Notes: generated from the sequence alone by a model not told the origin. Shown: positions 11,760-24,727, counted from the first letter of the stretch. The stretch is DNA of 64,000 nucleotides from Cornus controversa (GCA_026545225.1 CM048845.1:53978033-54042032); one strand, 5' to 3'. Program-made: numbers and translations.

Positions 11760-11897
11760 TGTTGCGTAGAGAGAAAAAGAGAGATCGTGTAGAGAGAGAA
11801 ACTATGTAGAGAGAGATTGCGTAGAGGGAGATCACGTAGAGAGAAATTGCGTAGAGAGAGATCGTGTAGAGAGAGAAATCGCATAATGAGAGATCGC
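11760..11897. repeat. GTAGAGAGAGATCGC-type minisatellite inside hAT element
   Basis: About seven imperfect units of 17-20 bp (gtagagagagatcgc / gtagagagaaattgc) lie in tandem. The apparent minus-strand ORF here is a translation of this repeat and not a gene. Confidence 0.85.
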
Positions 11898-12000
11898 AAA
11901 CCCCAAATATATGTCTCTATTTTTAACTTAGCGGGTGGAATACGGGTTGAATATGGGTACCCATATTCAACCTGTTTTGACCCTCAATTTAATTAGTTTA

Positions 12001-14347
12001 TGTCACGCCCCGATTTCCGACTCCCGTTGAAGAGCGAAGGAAATGGGGTGTGAGTGGTGAAATCAATTATTAATTCTATTCCTCACCAATTGCACTCTAA
12101 TACATTTCACATCTCTAATCTCAATGCGGAAGCGTAATCACCTACACACGTTCACCTACGTATGTCTCAACTTCAATAATCTATTATGGGCCCCACATAT
12201 GGGACCGGAGGTGATGTTGTCCATTAACCCTAATGGAATGTCCATCCATGTATATCATTGTGAAAGCTTAAATTGCATGCACGTACGTATACACGTACAT
12301 TATAGGTCCAACTAACCCCAATGGTTCCATTACATGACGTCCCATAATTCCCCACTTGTATCTCAACAATTCACCAACCACATATTACGATGCATTGTAA
12401 TGTGGGTTACGATACGATGCATCACACAAGTTGCGTAACATCCTGCGAAATCCTCTGGAATCCAACTCAAAACACTCAACCATTTATGATGCATCGTAAT
12501 TGGGTTTACGATGCATTGCCATATCACGATGTATCGTAATTGGGATTATGATGCATCGTAATCACTCACCTGCTACAACAACAAATCCACTAAGTGATTA
12601 CAATTATCATTTTTATCCCACTTCTCAATCTACAACATACATACATTCTCTATGTTATGCAAAACATTGAAATATCTCACCTATATTTCACATGGTCCCA
12701 ACATGCAAATTGAATCTAATAATTAATCAAATTCATAACACATAAACATTGAGATTCAACTATGCACCATACATTGTATTCCTCAAAAGTTATACATCAG
12801 TCATATGTGGCAATTACATTTGATATCTAAATACACCAACATAATTTATATGTAAATACAACATTTTCATCATAGTCCACATGCTACAAACCGGCATGGA
12901 CATCCATCTACATATCCAAAAGAAATGTCTCCAAAAGTAAACTCAAAAGTCCTTCCATGCTCTTTAAGCCTCCTCCTTCATGGGAGCTTTATCTGAAAAG
13001 AGTTTGGGGGATGGTAGTGAGCATACAACTATGCCCAGTAAGAATGATCCACCCGAATCTACCTTAACTCAGGCAGCCATGCATGAGTGCATATGAAGTC
13101 TCTACATAACTATATGACAAGTATCCATGCTTTTCACCTTTAAAACATACAAGTTTTAGAAATCATGCGTGATGCTTCACATTTCAATATATGACAATTT
13201 ATATGAAGTCACAACTGACAAGTAAACTCACACCACGTATAATTCGGAAATCAATTCAATTGAAGACTTCGCTTGTCACAATCCATAGTAAGGGTCTCTT
13301 CGAAACCACAAACTCTGCTTACGCTTTTTGGGCTACTAACCCGATAGAAGCGACACCCGTTTGGCCAAGTTTTGGGCCTTGCACCCTAGGGCTCCGGGCC
13401 CTTCTTAATTCTCACACATACCTCAAAAACCGCCCTTTTCAAATAATATACACTTATCACATAAATGCAAAAAAATTCACAATTTTCACAATTCTCACAA
13501 TTCTCATCAAATGCATAACATAACCAAGTTAATGCATATCATCCTCAAGCTTGTCATAACAAAAATTACTCATTTCATGTAAAATCACAACCAATGCATT
13601 TTTCTCAACTCATGGAATCAAAACTCACCCACTACTCATAAGAACATGATTTAAAACATGTATCCATCAACACCACTAAATCATTCATAAAACATACTTT
13701 CAATACATATATATATATATATGCACAAAACCCTAATCTCACAAAATATCCAACATATCTTTCATGTCACAAGTAAGGGACCTATAGAATCAAAATAAAG
13801 AAGAATTTCACACCCTTACCTCAAGTCCTAAGCTTGGAAGGCAAGTTCTGAAAATCCCAGCCTTTTCTACCTTGTCAAACGCGGATTTTGTTTGATTCAA
13901 ATTGACGCCCTTAGCCCGAGGAACAATCTACCCTTCTTCGGGAAATCTCAAATCCAAGTGCAAAGTGTCCAAAATGTAGAGAGAAGGGAGAGAGATGAAG
14001 TGGGAGAGTTAGAGAGAGAGATTGCTGGAAAATGAAATATCTCATCCCCTCTAGATATTTATATCTCCACTTGGGGTGCGAAATGGCCAAAACGCCCCCA
14101 AGTCATTTAACGTACCCTCCCGACCTCTGTTTTCGATTTCGAAAGCGTCTATAACTCCGAAATCGATTCCTTAACTCTCTAAACATTTCGTTTGGTCCAT
14201 AACCAAAAATAATATTTTTCTGAAAATTTTTCGGATTCCTAAACATGTTTCCCACAATTAAAACATGCTAAACATCATTTAAAATGCAATTAAAGAAAAA
14301 ATGATTCTTAAAATGGAAATCGGTCAAAATTGGACCCGGTCTCTACA
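12001..14347 (+). mobile_element. Family-L solo LTR, complete (2347 bp)
   Basis: It starts TGTCACGCCCCGATTTCCG and ends CCGGTCTCTACA, giving canonical TG..CA ends. It is flanked by a perfect 5-bp duplication GTTTA (11996-12000 and 14348-14352). No internal region or second LTR is present, so it is a product of LTR-LTR recombination. It lies inside the right part of the hAT element and is therefore younger than it. Landmarks shared with the other copies include 'gcatacaactatgcccagta' near 13021 and a CT/GA-rich block near 13970-14030. Confidence 0.9.
12383..12565. repeat. Copy-specific palindrome cluster (TACGATGCATCGTA type)
   Basis: At least five copies or near copies of the perfect 14-bp palindrome TACGATGCATCGTA or its variants lie near 12386, 12408, 12484, 12506, 12527 and 12549. 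They are separated by 'attgggtt/attggga' spacers. The region corresponds roughly to 170-720 of the first LTR, but the palindrome sequence is different. Confidence 0.75.
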
Positions 14348-14749
14348 GTTTACTTTTGTCAACCCATTTTCAACCCGGCTAGAAAAATAAGTCTCCCAAT
14401 TTGCCACCCCTAATCACACCACACCATGACCACTATAGACCATAGTATTGTGCGCCATGCTTATGGCCCCCTGGCCTATACTTAGGCTTAAAAAGTTTTT
14501 CAGAGTTTGGGTTAAGTAGTACTGTGGAAAATCAGTTAACTAACTCTGTAAAACTAATGTGAGCCTAAGATACAATCTTGCTATTGTGAAAGGAGACTCT
14601 TCAAGGTGAGTTTCTTTAGACACGTTTGCGTTATGGGAACTTGCCTCCTTAGTCCAAGGCTTTGCTTGGTTTCATGAAGAAACCTGTTTTGCTGTCGTGG
14701 GCCATCAAACTTCATTGCAACCTTGAGCTTCCATTTACCACATGTAGGT

Positions 14750-15010
14750 ACTTAACCGCGGGTAGGTATTTTCCCGTGGGTATATACTTGCATTTAGGAT
14801 TGGCTCGTAGGTTAGTGACTCATGCGCGGGTAGTTACTTACCTGCGGCTAGGATTAGATCGCGGATTAGTGACACACCTTTGGGTAGTTACTCACCCATA
14901 AATACTTACCCGCTACTAGGATTAGTTCGCGAGTTTGTGACTCACCCTCAGATAGTTACTCATCCGCGGCTAGAATTCGCCTGCGGGTGGTGACTTACCC
15001 ACGGAGGAAT
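14750..15010. repeat. Degenerate tandem array
   Basis: About four diverged units are alternately spelled 'gcgggtagttactta' and 'tgcggctaggattag', with 'gtgactcac' between. The 79-codon frame across the left part is a by-product of the repeat. Confidence 0.6.
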
Positions 15011-15794
15011 TTTTCATCCACAAGTGGAGAGGAGATGCCTAGGGTACTTTGCCTTTGATACCCTTTACCTTTATTTTATTCCTTTACAACATCAAAAGTT
15101 AGTTCTTAGGCCATTGATTGATGTGAGCCTAATCTGGAAATTCTTTGAGTTGAAATTGTTTCTCAGGCAATGACATCACTGTTACCAATTCAGAGGGTTC
15201 TTAGGAAAAAGAAAATGAAAGCAGAGACTGCATGAGTGCGATCCTCAGATAGGGGATGGGGCTGGGGCTGGAGATAAAATTTTTTAGATGACTCTCTAGA
15301 AGGTCTAAACTATGCTGATTGAATCATGATTTACGAACAATATCAGTGTCAATACAGAAACCATTTACAGTATAACCAACAGAGTTGTGATGGAATTGAT
15401 ATTCTCTCCTCCAATATAATCTAGGTCAGAATAATTGATGTTGTCTAACCAACCATAGGCAGAAAATATAGTGGAAGTGGTAGAAATTTAGTTATGAGCT
15501 ATCTTTCATTGGCTTGAGTACTTCTCCTTGTGCTTGCAAAGTCAACCAGATCCAACCTGCCCACACCTTGAAATAATCAGGTTAGGCTGCCTTCTTTTTG
15601 CTAATGGAGAAACACGGGTTCAAATTTCCCAACCTTTTCATAATGAGTCAGGCTCTTTTGAGCAATTCTAGCTGACCTCATTTGTTGCCAACTCCAGCAT
15701 TTCCCATACCACTGACATAATTTGTTCAAGCACCACTTTAACTAACTTGGCAAATTAACAACTTGGAATCTTGTTTGGCAATCATGATCATAAT

Positions 15795-15968
15795 TTGCAC
15801 CCTCTCTCTCTCTCTCGCGAACCATTGCAACCGCTTACCTTCCTCCACCTTAGAGAAACTTTATAATGTGTACCAGTTTTGAAATCTCTCTCTCTCTCTC
15901 TACAACCATTGCAATGACCTACCTGACTCCACCTTAGAGAAATTTCATGTTGACCAGTTCTAAACTGG
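15795..15968. repeat. Two-copy tandem duplication with CT tracts
   Basis: Both units contain a CT microsatellite followed by 'accattgcaa', 'ctccaccttagagaaa' and 'accagtt'. They differ by substitutions and small indels. Confidence 0.7.
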
Positions 15969-16067
15969 GAGTGGAGGTGAACCAACAAGCAAATGAATCT
16001 AAAATGATCTCCAGTGACCATTTTGACATGAATGATAAAAACCAGATTGCAAGTTTTCACACACTGA

Positions 16068-16410
16068 GGGCCTGTTTGGTAACGCTGGTCTTTTTCTTTT
16101 TCAATTTTACTAAAAAATGGAAATTGAAAATCAACTGTGTTGTCATTTTTGTCAAAAGCAGAATATGTTTGGTAACATCTTTTGCTGTCAATTTTTTAAC
16201 ATTGCTACAGTTCCCTTAAAGATGAAAACTAGATCTGGTAGCTTCGTTTTGAAGCTTTTAACTTATGCCTAACCAGTTGTCAGTTTTTTAACATTGCTTT
16301 TATTTTTTCTAAAATGATAACGCGTTACCAAACACGTTTCTTGTTGTGGCTTCTCATTTTTTAAAAATGGCAACATAAAACAAACAATGACTAAGTTACC
16401 AAACAGGCCC
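16068..16410. mobile_element. MITE with 16-bp perfect terminal inverted repeats
   Basis: The left terminus GGGCCTGTTTGGTAAC (16068-16083) is the exact inverse of 16395-16410. The 343-bp interior is AT-rich and non-coding, with further internal 'gttaccaaaca' copies near 16323. Flanking TGA/TAA would fit a mutated 3-bp Harbinger (TWA) target site. The same terminal sequence also occurs in some hAT MITEs, so superfamily is left open. Confidence 0.85.
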
Positions 16411-16787
16411 TAAGGACATAGTATGATTTTAAAATAGTTAAGTAGTGGGAAACAGGAAATCATCACAAACCTTGCATGCTATTTTAATTATATAGAAACA
16501 GTGAGTCAAATAAGAACATGACGCAATTTTATATGAATGTTCAAACGAATCATTTCAGCAATAGTTCATGTGAAAGGCCTTATTATCAACATAATATAAT
16601 ATAAGTATTAGTATCATCAACATCGATCAAAACATATATATATATAAACGTATACTGTTGAAATTTTTAGAGTCAATATTGAGGTTGGTGGTTGGTGTTT
16701 TCTATTTCCACCACCCATTAACTTAGCACATCTCTATACCTCTTGTGAATCAAATATCTTGAATTGGACCATAACCAGCTATACTGA

Positions 16788-17206
16788 AATCACCTTCTTC
16801 TTCATTGCCCTAGAGCAAGGGAGGGATGGGATTTACTTTGTGTTATTTTTGGAGTTCAGTGGGTCATGCCTAAGTCGGCAGTGAGCTGTATTACAACTTG
16901 GGATGGATTTCGGGTGCGGCGTGACATTAGGCATTCATGGAGGTTGGCTCCTCATTGCTTATGGTGGGCCTTATGGAACGAGTGGAACAAAAGATATTTT
17001 GAAGATATTGAACACCCTTGGGGAGTTTTTAGATACTCTGTTCTTAGTGTCCTTTTCTTTTGGTCGGAGGGTTCCTTTTGTAATTCTTCGGAGTCCTTGT
17101 TGACTTTTGTAGATAGTTTAAGGCTTTGATTTTCTTTGTTCTCTGGGATGCATCCCCCGTTTGGTCGTTTTTCAATGAATTCTTTACTTATCAAAAAAAA
17201 AAAAAA
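16788..17206 (+). mobile_element. 5'-truncated L1 LINE tail
   Basis: The C-terminal zf-RVT-like segment is readable at 16866-17129 (WRLAPHCLWWALWNEWNKRYFED), the end of plant L1 ORF2. It is followed by a 3'UTR and a poly(A) run ending at 17206. The flanking duplication AGCTATACTGA is at 16777-16787 and 17207-17217. The truncation point is the left TSD, so this is a standard target-primed insertion with loss of the 5' part. Confidence 0.88.
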
Positions 17207-17217
17207 AGCTATACTGA

Positions 17218-18116
17218 CGCAAGGATGACATATTTGGTCATGCCAAAACAGCTTCTACCTTATCCAAGATTAGTGGTAGGTGGCCCCCCATCCAAATAGG
17301 ACCATTGATTTAGGATGTTAAGAGCAGTCTCAAATAGCTGAAAATTAAAGAGTTGTGGCTGAGAATTCAACTAATCAGGACTGGAGTTTGAGGTTTGACA
17401 GTAGAGATGTAGAATTCAAAATCAAGGAGAAAAGAAATTGAGTAAGAACAGCCTATTGGAGTCACACCAACAGGTCTAGGCATCACACAACTAGAGAAGA
17501 TCTCACACCCTCGTAATTTGTGAATCACTCACAGGAAAATTTCATAAGAGATATATATATTTTTATTCTAGTCTCATGACTTGAACTTGCTCCATAATTG
17601 AGGTAATCAATAACACTCAACTCTTCAAATTCATAATTCATGAATTAATGGCATAAAAAAAGGAAAATGAAACTCATCTTAGTTGCATCATAATGCCCAC
17701 CAAACTCATAACTGATGCAACCTAATCCAAATTCTAATTATTCAAGACTCCTAGTTGACCCCACATCATCCAGCATATGTCAAATTAAGGCTTGAGCCTT
17801 AGAACCCTCCTTGCCAAATCTTTCATATACCTTTAAGGGCTGCTGCCACTGATCTGCATCAACCATTCCCAATTCCACTATCTTCTGCCTGCATCTACTT
17901 TCACTTATGATACATCACATCTGTATTAACAATTGCAAAGTGCAAACTCATGCTGTAAAGTAGTATTTGAAAACCAAGAACTTCAACTTTAGCTTTACAT
18001 AAGAGAGAGAGAGAGAGAGAGAGAGTGAGAGAGAGATTGGGATGATAATGATGGTGCAACTCTAGAGATTTGGTTGATCTACTGGTTCTTCAAGCCTTAT
18101 TTCTCTTCCATTGAGG
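17218..18116. other. RBOH downstream region and 3' UTR
   Basis: No second gene is seen. The part nearest 18117 is presumably RBOH 3' UTR, since the gene is on the minus strand. It includes a (GA)n microsatellite (18002-18038), read as (CT)n in the transcript. A polyadenylation site was not fixed. Confidence 0.5.
18002..18038. repeat. (GA)n microsatellite in presumed RBOH 3' UTR
   Basis: A near-perfect GA run lies about 80 bp beyond the stop codon of the minus-strand RBOH gene. Confidence 0.9.
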
Positions 18117-21100
18117 TTAAAAGTTTTCTTTATGAAATTCAAATTTGGTGGAGGTCTTCTGAGAGAAATCTGAAGCTAGCTTTCTTAGCAACTTTGTAGG
18201 TCCTGGTGGCCCACAGTAAAATACCCCTGCATTTTTAAAAGGACAAACTCCATTAAGATTATACAAAGGTGTAACTGATGTGTAGCATAGTACTAGTCAT
18301 TAATTGTTATTAGGTGTTACTAGACATGAGTTGTTATCATCAATGAAAAAAGTACTACCACTGCTATACATATGGATCTTTCATCTTTTTGTATGGAAAT
18401 GACAGAAAGTAAGAAGGGAAAAAAATTCCAAATTAAGATGGAAGCTATGAATATGAAACCTAAAACAATCTCGTTGAAAGAAATAAATAATAAATAATTC
18501 ATCCGAGATCACCAAAAAAATATTATCTTTCGGCCAAAGTAGTGGCTACATATGTTTGTACAAAAATGACAGAGAAGGAAAGAAGAGATTTAAAGTAGGG
18601 GATGTGAACCCTAAAACAACCTAGAAGAAAGAAATTTGTGTTATAACAAAAGACTAAAAATTATAATTTGTAATTGATTTGTAAAATAAACTTCATAATT
18701 GCTGTCATCGTTAACAAGAAACACTACCACTACTGTGTTGCGTTGTGCCTTTCATCTTCTTTCTTTCTTTATTTTTATCTACTTTTAAATTTTTTAACAA
18801 AGGAGGGTGTCCCCACTCTCTTCAGGGGCGGGACTAATCCTTTTGGATACCCGCAACAACTGCAAACCACAAAGATCATGTATGAAGGTTTTCAATGCTC
18901 CCAGAAATAGAACACAGGACCTCTAGATTAAATCAGGAGGCCTTATGCCAACTTGGCTATTCTGTGGAAAAGATTTCATCTTTTTATATGAAAATGACAG
19001 AATGCATAAAAATTCTAAATTAGATGGAGGCTCTAAGTGGTATGAACCCTAAGATAATCTCCATGAAAGAAATACAAAGGTAGGATAAGTTAAGTGCGAT
19101 AATTAAAAAACCAATGAATCTTTTATAGATAGGATACTTCTTTTAATTATTTACATTTTCTCAGTCAAAACATGTTGCAAAATCTTTTTGTATGGAAAAT
19201 GACAAAGTAGAAACAGAAAAAAGTTTCAAGTTAAACAGAAGCTATGAATGTACTCTCTGAAAAATACGTGATATAATATTAAAAACTCTTAATATGTATT
19301 CTGTGTGTAGTTGTCCTTAGAAATTACCAAATGCTTTCCTTACCTACATTTTCTTGGTCAAAACATAGAGCAACATATTTTTACATGGAAATGACAGAAC
19401 GTGAAAGAAAAAAATTACATTAGACAGAACATAACATCTATATATTTTATACATAGGCGGCTTTAAGAAACAAGCTCATCGCTTTATTACCCACTACATC
19501 ATATTAGTTATAGTATGAGGTAACATCTTCTTGTATGAAAGTGGTTAACATCTTTTTAATTAAATGACAAAAAGTAAGGAAGAAATATTTTTCAATTAGA
19601 CAAAAACTTTAAATGTGAAACCTAAAACAACCAAGGCCTATGGTCTAGTTGTATCTCTTCTTTCAAAGTGAAAGGTAGAGGTTCGAGTCCTTTTTGTCAG
19701 GACACAAAATATAATAATAATAATATCTTGATGAAAGAAATACAGGAAACAATCTAGCTGAAAGGAATATGAGGCAGAAATTAAAAATTATAGAACGTAT
19801 ATGCATTCAATACTGATAACTCATATTTCAGCTGTATACAAAAATAATACATTAGGTATTAGAATTAATGAGACTCACCAACTCTAGCATCAGTGTGCTT
19901 GAGAGCTATGTGTTCGTAGACACTGTGCCAGTTAGGCTTGGCGAAATGGGACTTCACACGGGTACCAGAGACAACATCAACACCATTCTTGGCATGGTTC
20001 AGTGACTGAATCATGGCAATAAGAGCCGAGCGAGCGTCACCTTCTTCGTGGACACTAGTGCAGTAGTTGTGCATCTCTATCACTCCCTTATGATCCTTTT
20101 CAGCAACCTCATTCATCACCCCTTTAAACCATTCAAATGAGCCTTGTTCCCTTGTCATCCAGTAGAAGTATGCCCTTCTCGTATTGAAGTTACTACCACC
20201 ACTCCCTGGTGGTGTGTTGTCACCACCAGTCACTCCATTCTCTAACGCCTTCTCTTCTTCCTCCACGGCCTTCATGTTGTTCACAATGTCCTTGACAATA
20301 CTGATCATCGGTGTTGCCCCAATTCCCAACCCCACTAGCATCACCACTTCATATTTCTTGTAGTCTTGTGCTGGTGCCCCATACGGACCATCAATCAACA
20401 CTCTTGGAAAACTGTGAATCATTCCATCAATCAATCAATAATCATCGCCATCATATTTGTTAAGAGCAATGCTAGTGACAATCGTGACGATTGATGAGTT
20501 GGGTGGAGCCCGCATAGTGTTCACCGCATATAATGGATGAGATTGGAGCGAGTTGTGACTGTCTTCAAAGCATACCTCTTCAACTAAATGCAACTTGCTA
20601 GTTTCAAAAACATGGATGATTTGTTTCTCAAAAAGATATGCAATGTCTTTAATCATCAACACATTCCGAAAAACGTTTATCAAGATTATCGACAATCAAT
20701 CAATCCATCAATAATCATAATCATCGTCATCAATTCAATTAAAAACTAAAGGAAGTAGTGATTGTTGTGAAGATGAGGTGAGAGAAGTCCATGTGGAGCT
20801 CATCTCATTCAACTGGATAATCACGCTTGCGCAATAATGATTGTCCTAAGCATTCCTCATCCATTAAACATAACTTGTCCTTCTTCCAAAAGCATGTTTG
20901 ATTTGTGTCTTAAAAGGATCTATAAAGATGGTTAAATGTCTATGCCCGAGAATCTCCAACAGTAGATGAAAATGACTACATGCACTTTAACTCTTGGCCC
21001 AATCATATTCAGTGCCAGTCGATGAGAGGATGGGTGCACATGGTTGTTACATGTCCCTATCTATGGTTTAGTCATATCTGATGACATTATTTATACAGGC

Positions 21101-24100
21101 AATATCTTTGTTTTTTGTTTTTCTAAACATGATTAATAGTGAAGCAGTGAAGGTATTGTGTGAATGAAATACTCAGAAATTACTTACTCTAGGTTGTTCT
21201 CTCCTTGCAAACAGTCTGCTCTGAGGAGTCCACTTTTCCCACTAGGTGGTGCCTGGCACACGTAATAAAAAACATGTAGAGTTTAGTTTAGTTTAAAATT
21301 TAAAAGTACTATGCCAAATAAGAATCTCGAATCTATCCCATATAAATTAATAATTTACTGTGTTTTTCTTTCCTGTGAATTTAATAATTTCCGAGTTGCT
21401 TCTAGGTATCACAAATAATTCCTGAAGTTTTTTCTTTAATTATTATGAATTGAATAATTAGAGAAGGAGACCTCATCTTTTTATATTTTTAACATGCAGG
21501 GTTGAAAGTTATTTCTTAGAATTGTTTTTTTCCCCTAAATTCTAAATAATTTACCAAATGACTTCCAGAATTATGTATCCTTACCATGCTTACTGACATT
21601 AGAAAGAGGATATCATCTTTTTTTTTTTTTCATGATTTTGACATTATATATGATAAAAATTATACATGATGACAAGCATTTCTGATTGTTCAATTTGTTG
21701 GATTGATGGGTTTTCACACCATGTCAGCAAAACATATATATACTGACATATATGATTTCATAGTTCATTTTAACATTGTGGAAGTAAATAAGTGTTGTTT
21801 ACCATCAATATTACTTGATCAGTTTGAACATGACATGATTTTATCATTATAAGATGAGCTAGTGATGCTATGCTCTAGCTGTACCATATCAACTATTATT
21901 AGGGAACTGCCATTATCAATTTTCTACACAGGCTGCCATAGAACTTAACCCGATCTTCCCAGAGGAAGCAAAATTGCCATACCAAGAAAACACACGCACA
22001 CAAACAGAACAAAAAAAAAAAACCCTCACCTGTGAGAACACAGTTTTGAGTTGTCGTGTCCAATCGCCAATAGCTCGGATATGAACGCTTAGGTAGTCAT
22101 CTCCAGGGGCTGAAGTAATGGAGAATGGGTGCCTGTTAATAAGTAAGACATTAGAAATTAGCAAACTAAGCAATAAAAAGTGGAAGACTTGGAAAAAGAT
22201 AAATAAAAAAAAAGAAAAAACCTAGCCTCTATGTATTTTAAGATATTATATTGGAGAGAGTTCAATATATCCACAAAAAATAACTATAGATTTAGTATAA
22301 TGATAAAATACAAACAACAAATTAAAGTATTAACAACTAAAAGTATCAAAAAATTAAAACCAAGTCTCTATATATAGTATATGATAAGAACGCTTACCAC
22401 TCAAACGGAGAAACAGCAGCACAGTTGACAAACATGTACTGCCCACTTTGGTATTTGAAGCCCTGAGGCTTTGACATGTGAATTGCCAAAACATTTCCAG
22501 GATAAACATCCGCCTTCATATTTCAATGTGAACATAAATTCAGGCATATATTAGAATAGAACTTTTTTCCTTTTTACCTTACACACACATGTACAAAGAC
22601 GACCAAATTGTATACCTTTAGTATCTTGACAGGCTTGATACTAGATCTAAATGCTCTAATGAATCTTTCACCAGCATATAGTGTAATTGGAACTGCCAAG
22701 TACATCCAGGTCTGTAGATTTGAAGATTCATATCATGATAAGAACAGATATAAGTATGGGTTGAGATGGAAGATGACAATGTACTAACCGTTTTCTTGTA
22801 CCATTCATGGGTTAAGTAAAGCTTGATGCCATGCACAATTAGAAGAGTGTACACAATAACGAAGAGGTGGTGTGAATACCAAAAGGCGTTGAAGCCAGTG
22901 AGCTTCTTGAGAGTGTTGGGCAGATTTGGGTTGCCTCGCCTCAACCATGGCAATGCAAGTGCAAAGGCTATTGCCATAAAAACTACCATCAAAATCCCTG
23001 TCACCCCCTCCACTCCCTTTACAAAATGCCAGTAACTTGAAGGCTGTTCCCCAAAATATTTCTTCATCAGCTCATCATATTTCTCACGATCTTCATCAAG
23101 AAGGCGAGGAAAATCACATGCTAAATGAAAAATCCCATGTATCCCAACCCCAATTGCAATTGCCACTGCTATTATCTGAAAGGAAAACTACCAATTTCAG
23201 CGTCAACCATTTACAACTTAAATGAATATAAATACATACATTCATACATACATATATATATATATCAAAAATAAAGAGATTAGAATTACTTGGTGGAAAT
23301 TTATGTTGTCATCAAATGGAATGGCTACACCTAGTTTGGTCTTGTTTCTGAGCCAGGTGATGGTGTTTCGGCAGACCGGTAGTAACATCAGAGCCATGTT
23401 CAACTTGAGAGTCTCAGCTGCGCCTTTTGCCATACAAACACAATAACCCATTACCTCATATGCAGCTTTATTTCGGTACTGCACAAACTTGTATGCAAAT
23501 AGTCCCAACATAACCCCAATCCAGAGTGTTATAACCCAAGTCCTCTGCCAGTTATCCTGCAAGAAATACTTGAAGTCCTGATACCATCTCGTTAATGTGT
23601 TTTTCTCCTGAGTAGGCTTAAGCTTCTGACTCAACAGTTGGCTTAAGTTATGGCTTTTGCCTTCTCTTGCAGAATGGTTTGGAGCTTGCAACAATAGCTT
23701 CTCCAAGTTTTCTATCTGTGTAAGAGATTGCCATGTAAGAATTTTGGGCTTCCATTGATTGTTATTTTGTCTTAAAATTTAAAGAAAATCTGGATTGATG
23801 ATTGAGACCAAATAGTGAGTTATCAGATACCCTATAAGGATGTGATTGTAAAGTATTTGGGGTTATGGTGTACCTTGCCACATGTGATCATGTGTCTTGG
23901 AATATGGTTGAAGAATATAGTTACCGATCATGATCAGAATTACACATGGTAGGGATAAACTCCTTAATGGGATGAGTCTTATCAAATATTATCTATACAC
24001 AGCCCTGGTCAGCCCCCCGCGCACCCCCACCCCCCCCCCCCCCCCCCCCCCCCCCACCCCCCCTCACACGTATGCTCAATACTGTTAGCCTAGCCCCATT

Positions 24101-24691
24101 GAATAGATGTCTGAGCGAGAGTGGAGAGGGTGGAAGAACAGAACATTTTCTTGTTTCTTGAATCTGAATAATTTAATTGATGGTTTCCCCAAAGGTTGGA
24201 AGACCAAAACAGAGGTTGGATTTCTTCATTTTCTGGCTTCCTTCTAGATTTAGAAATGGCTTCAGCAGGTATGTTTAATCAGTTAATTATTATCAGCGTG
24301 TTTTAAGTATGTGTCTGGTTTTCTAATTTAGTTTACATGCCATTCAAAAAAACAGATTTTTTGGTACTATATATAATTTATGTTGCTTAATGTTGTGTAC
24401 CATGATGTATTTATGATTCTCTGGATCTAACGCTTCCATGATCAAGGCTGCATATTCGTCGGCCTGCTTTTTGATATTCGTGAGCTTGTTGGCTGAAGCA
24501 CTAAGGCTGATAATCTGCATATACAAATTATTGTTTCATTTAGATATTGAGAAGAAGATGCCAAATTACACAGAATGCAGTTCTTAACGAAGGAGATTGC
24601 AAACTATTTATTTTTCTTTTTTGATGCAGAAAGTGTAGCTTCAAAACACATCATATTTGGACTCAATAAGCTGATAGTTCAACATACTACA

Positions 24692-24727
<36 letters not shown>

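Larger units (their letters stand above)
10643..14412. mobile_element. Non-autonomous hAT element, split by a solo LTR
   Basis: The left end TAGGCTTGGCAAAATGGG and the right end (inverted) TAGGGGTGGCAAATTGGG are hAT-type terminal inverted repeats. They are flanked by 8-bp duplications AACACACC (10635-10642) and ATCACACC (14413-14420), 7 of 8 identical. Subterminal GGGTTGAATATGGG-like motifs recur at both ends (near 10676, 10731, 11943, 14370), as expected of transposase binding sites. After removal of the nested LTR and its TSD the element is about 1.4 kb and has no transposase frame. Confidence 0.82.
14421..16064. other. Non-coding spacer with degenerate repeats
   Basis: No convincing gene is present. 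14750-15010 is a degenerate tandem array with a unit of roughly 60 bp built on 'gcgggtagttacttaccTgcggctaggattag' variants. 15795-15968 holds two copies of an 80-90 bp unit (CT microsatellite, then 'accattgcaa..ctccaccttagagaaa..gaccagttctaaa'). Confidence 0.55.

Noticed and set aside
11711-11899. Ser/Leu/Arg-rich minus ORF
   Set aside because: Translation of the GAGAGA minisatellite within the hAT element.
15590-15660. Possible SINE ('gggttcaaatttccc' as B box)
   Set aside because: No acceptable A box at the right spacing and no tail or duplication.
19641-19690. tRNA gene
   Set aside because: A and B boxes are present, but no cloverleaf with an anticodon arm or acceptor stem can be formed; treated as a SINE head.
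20435-20695. Minus-strand ORF just upstream of RBOH exon 11
   Set aside because: Lies in intron 10, begins beyond a good acceptor, has no RBOH homology and would disrupt a consistent phase.
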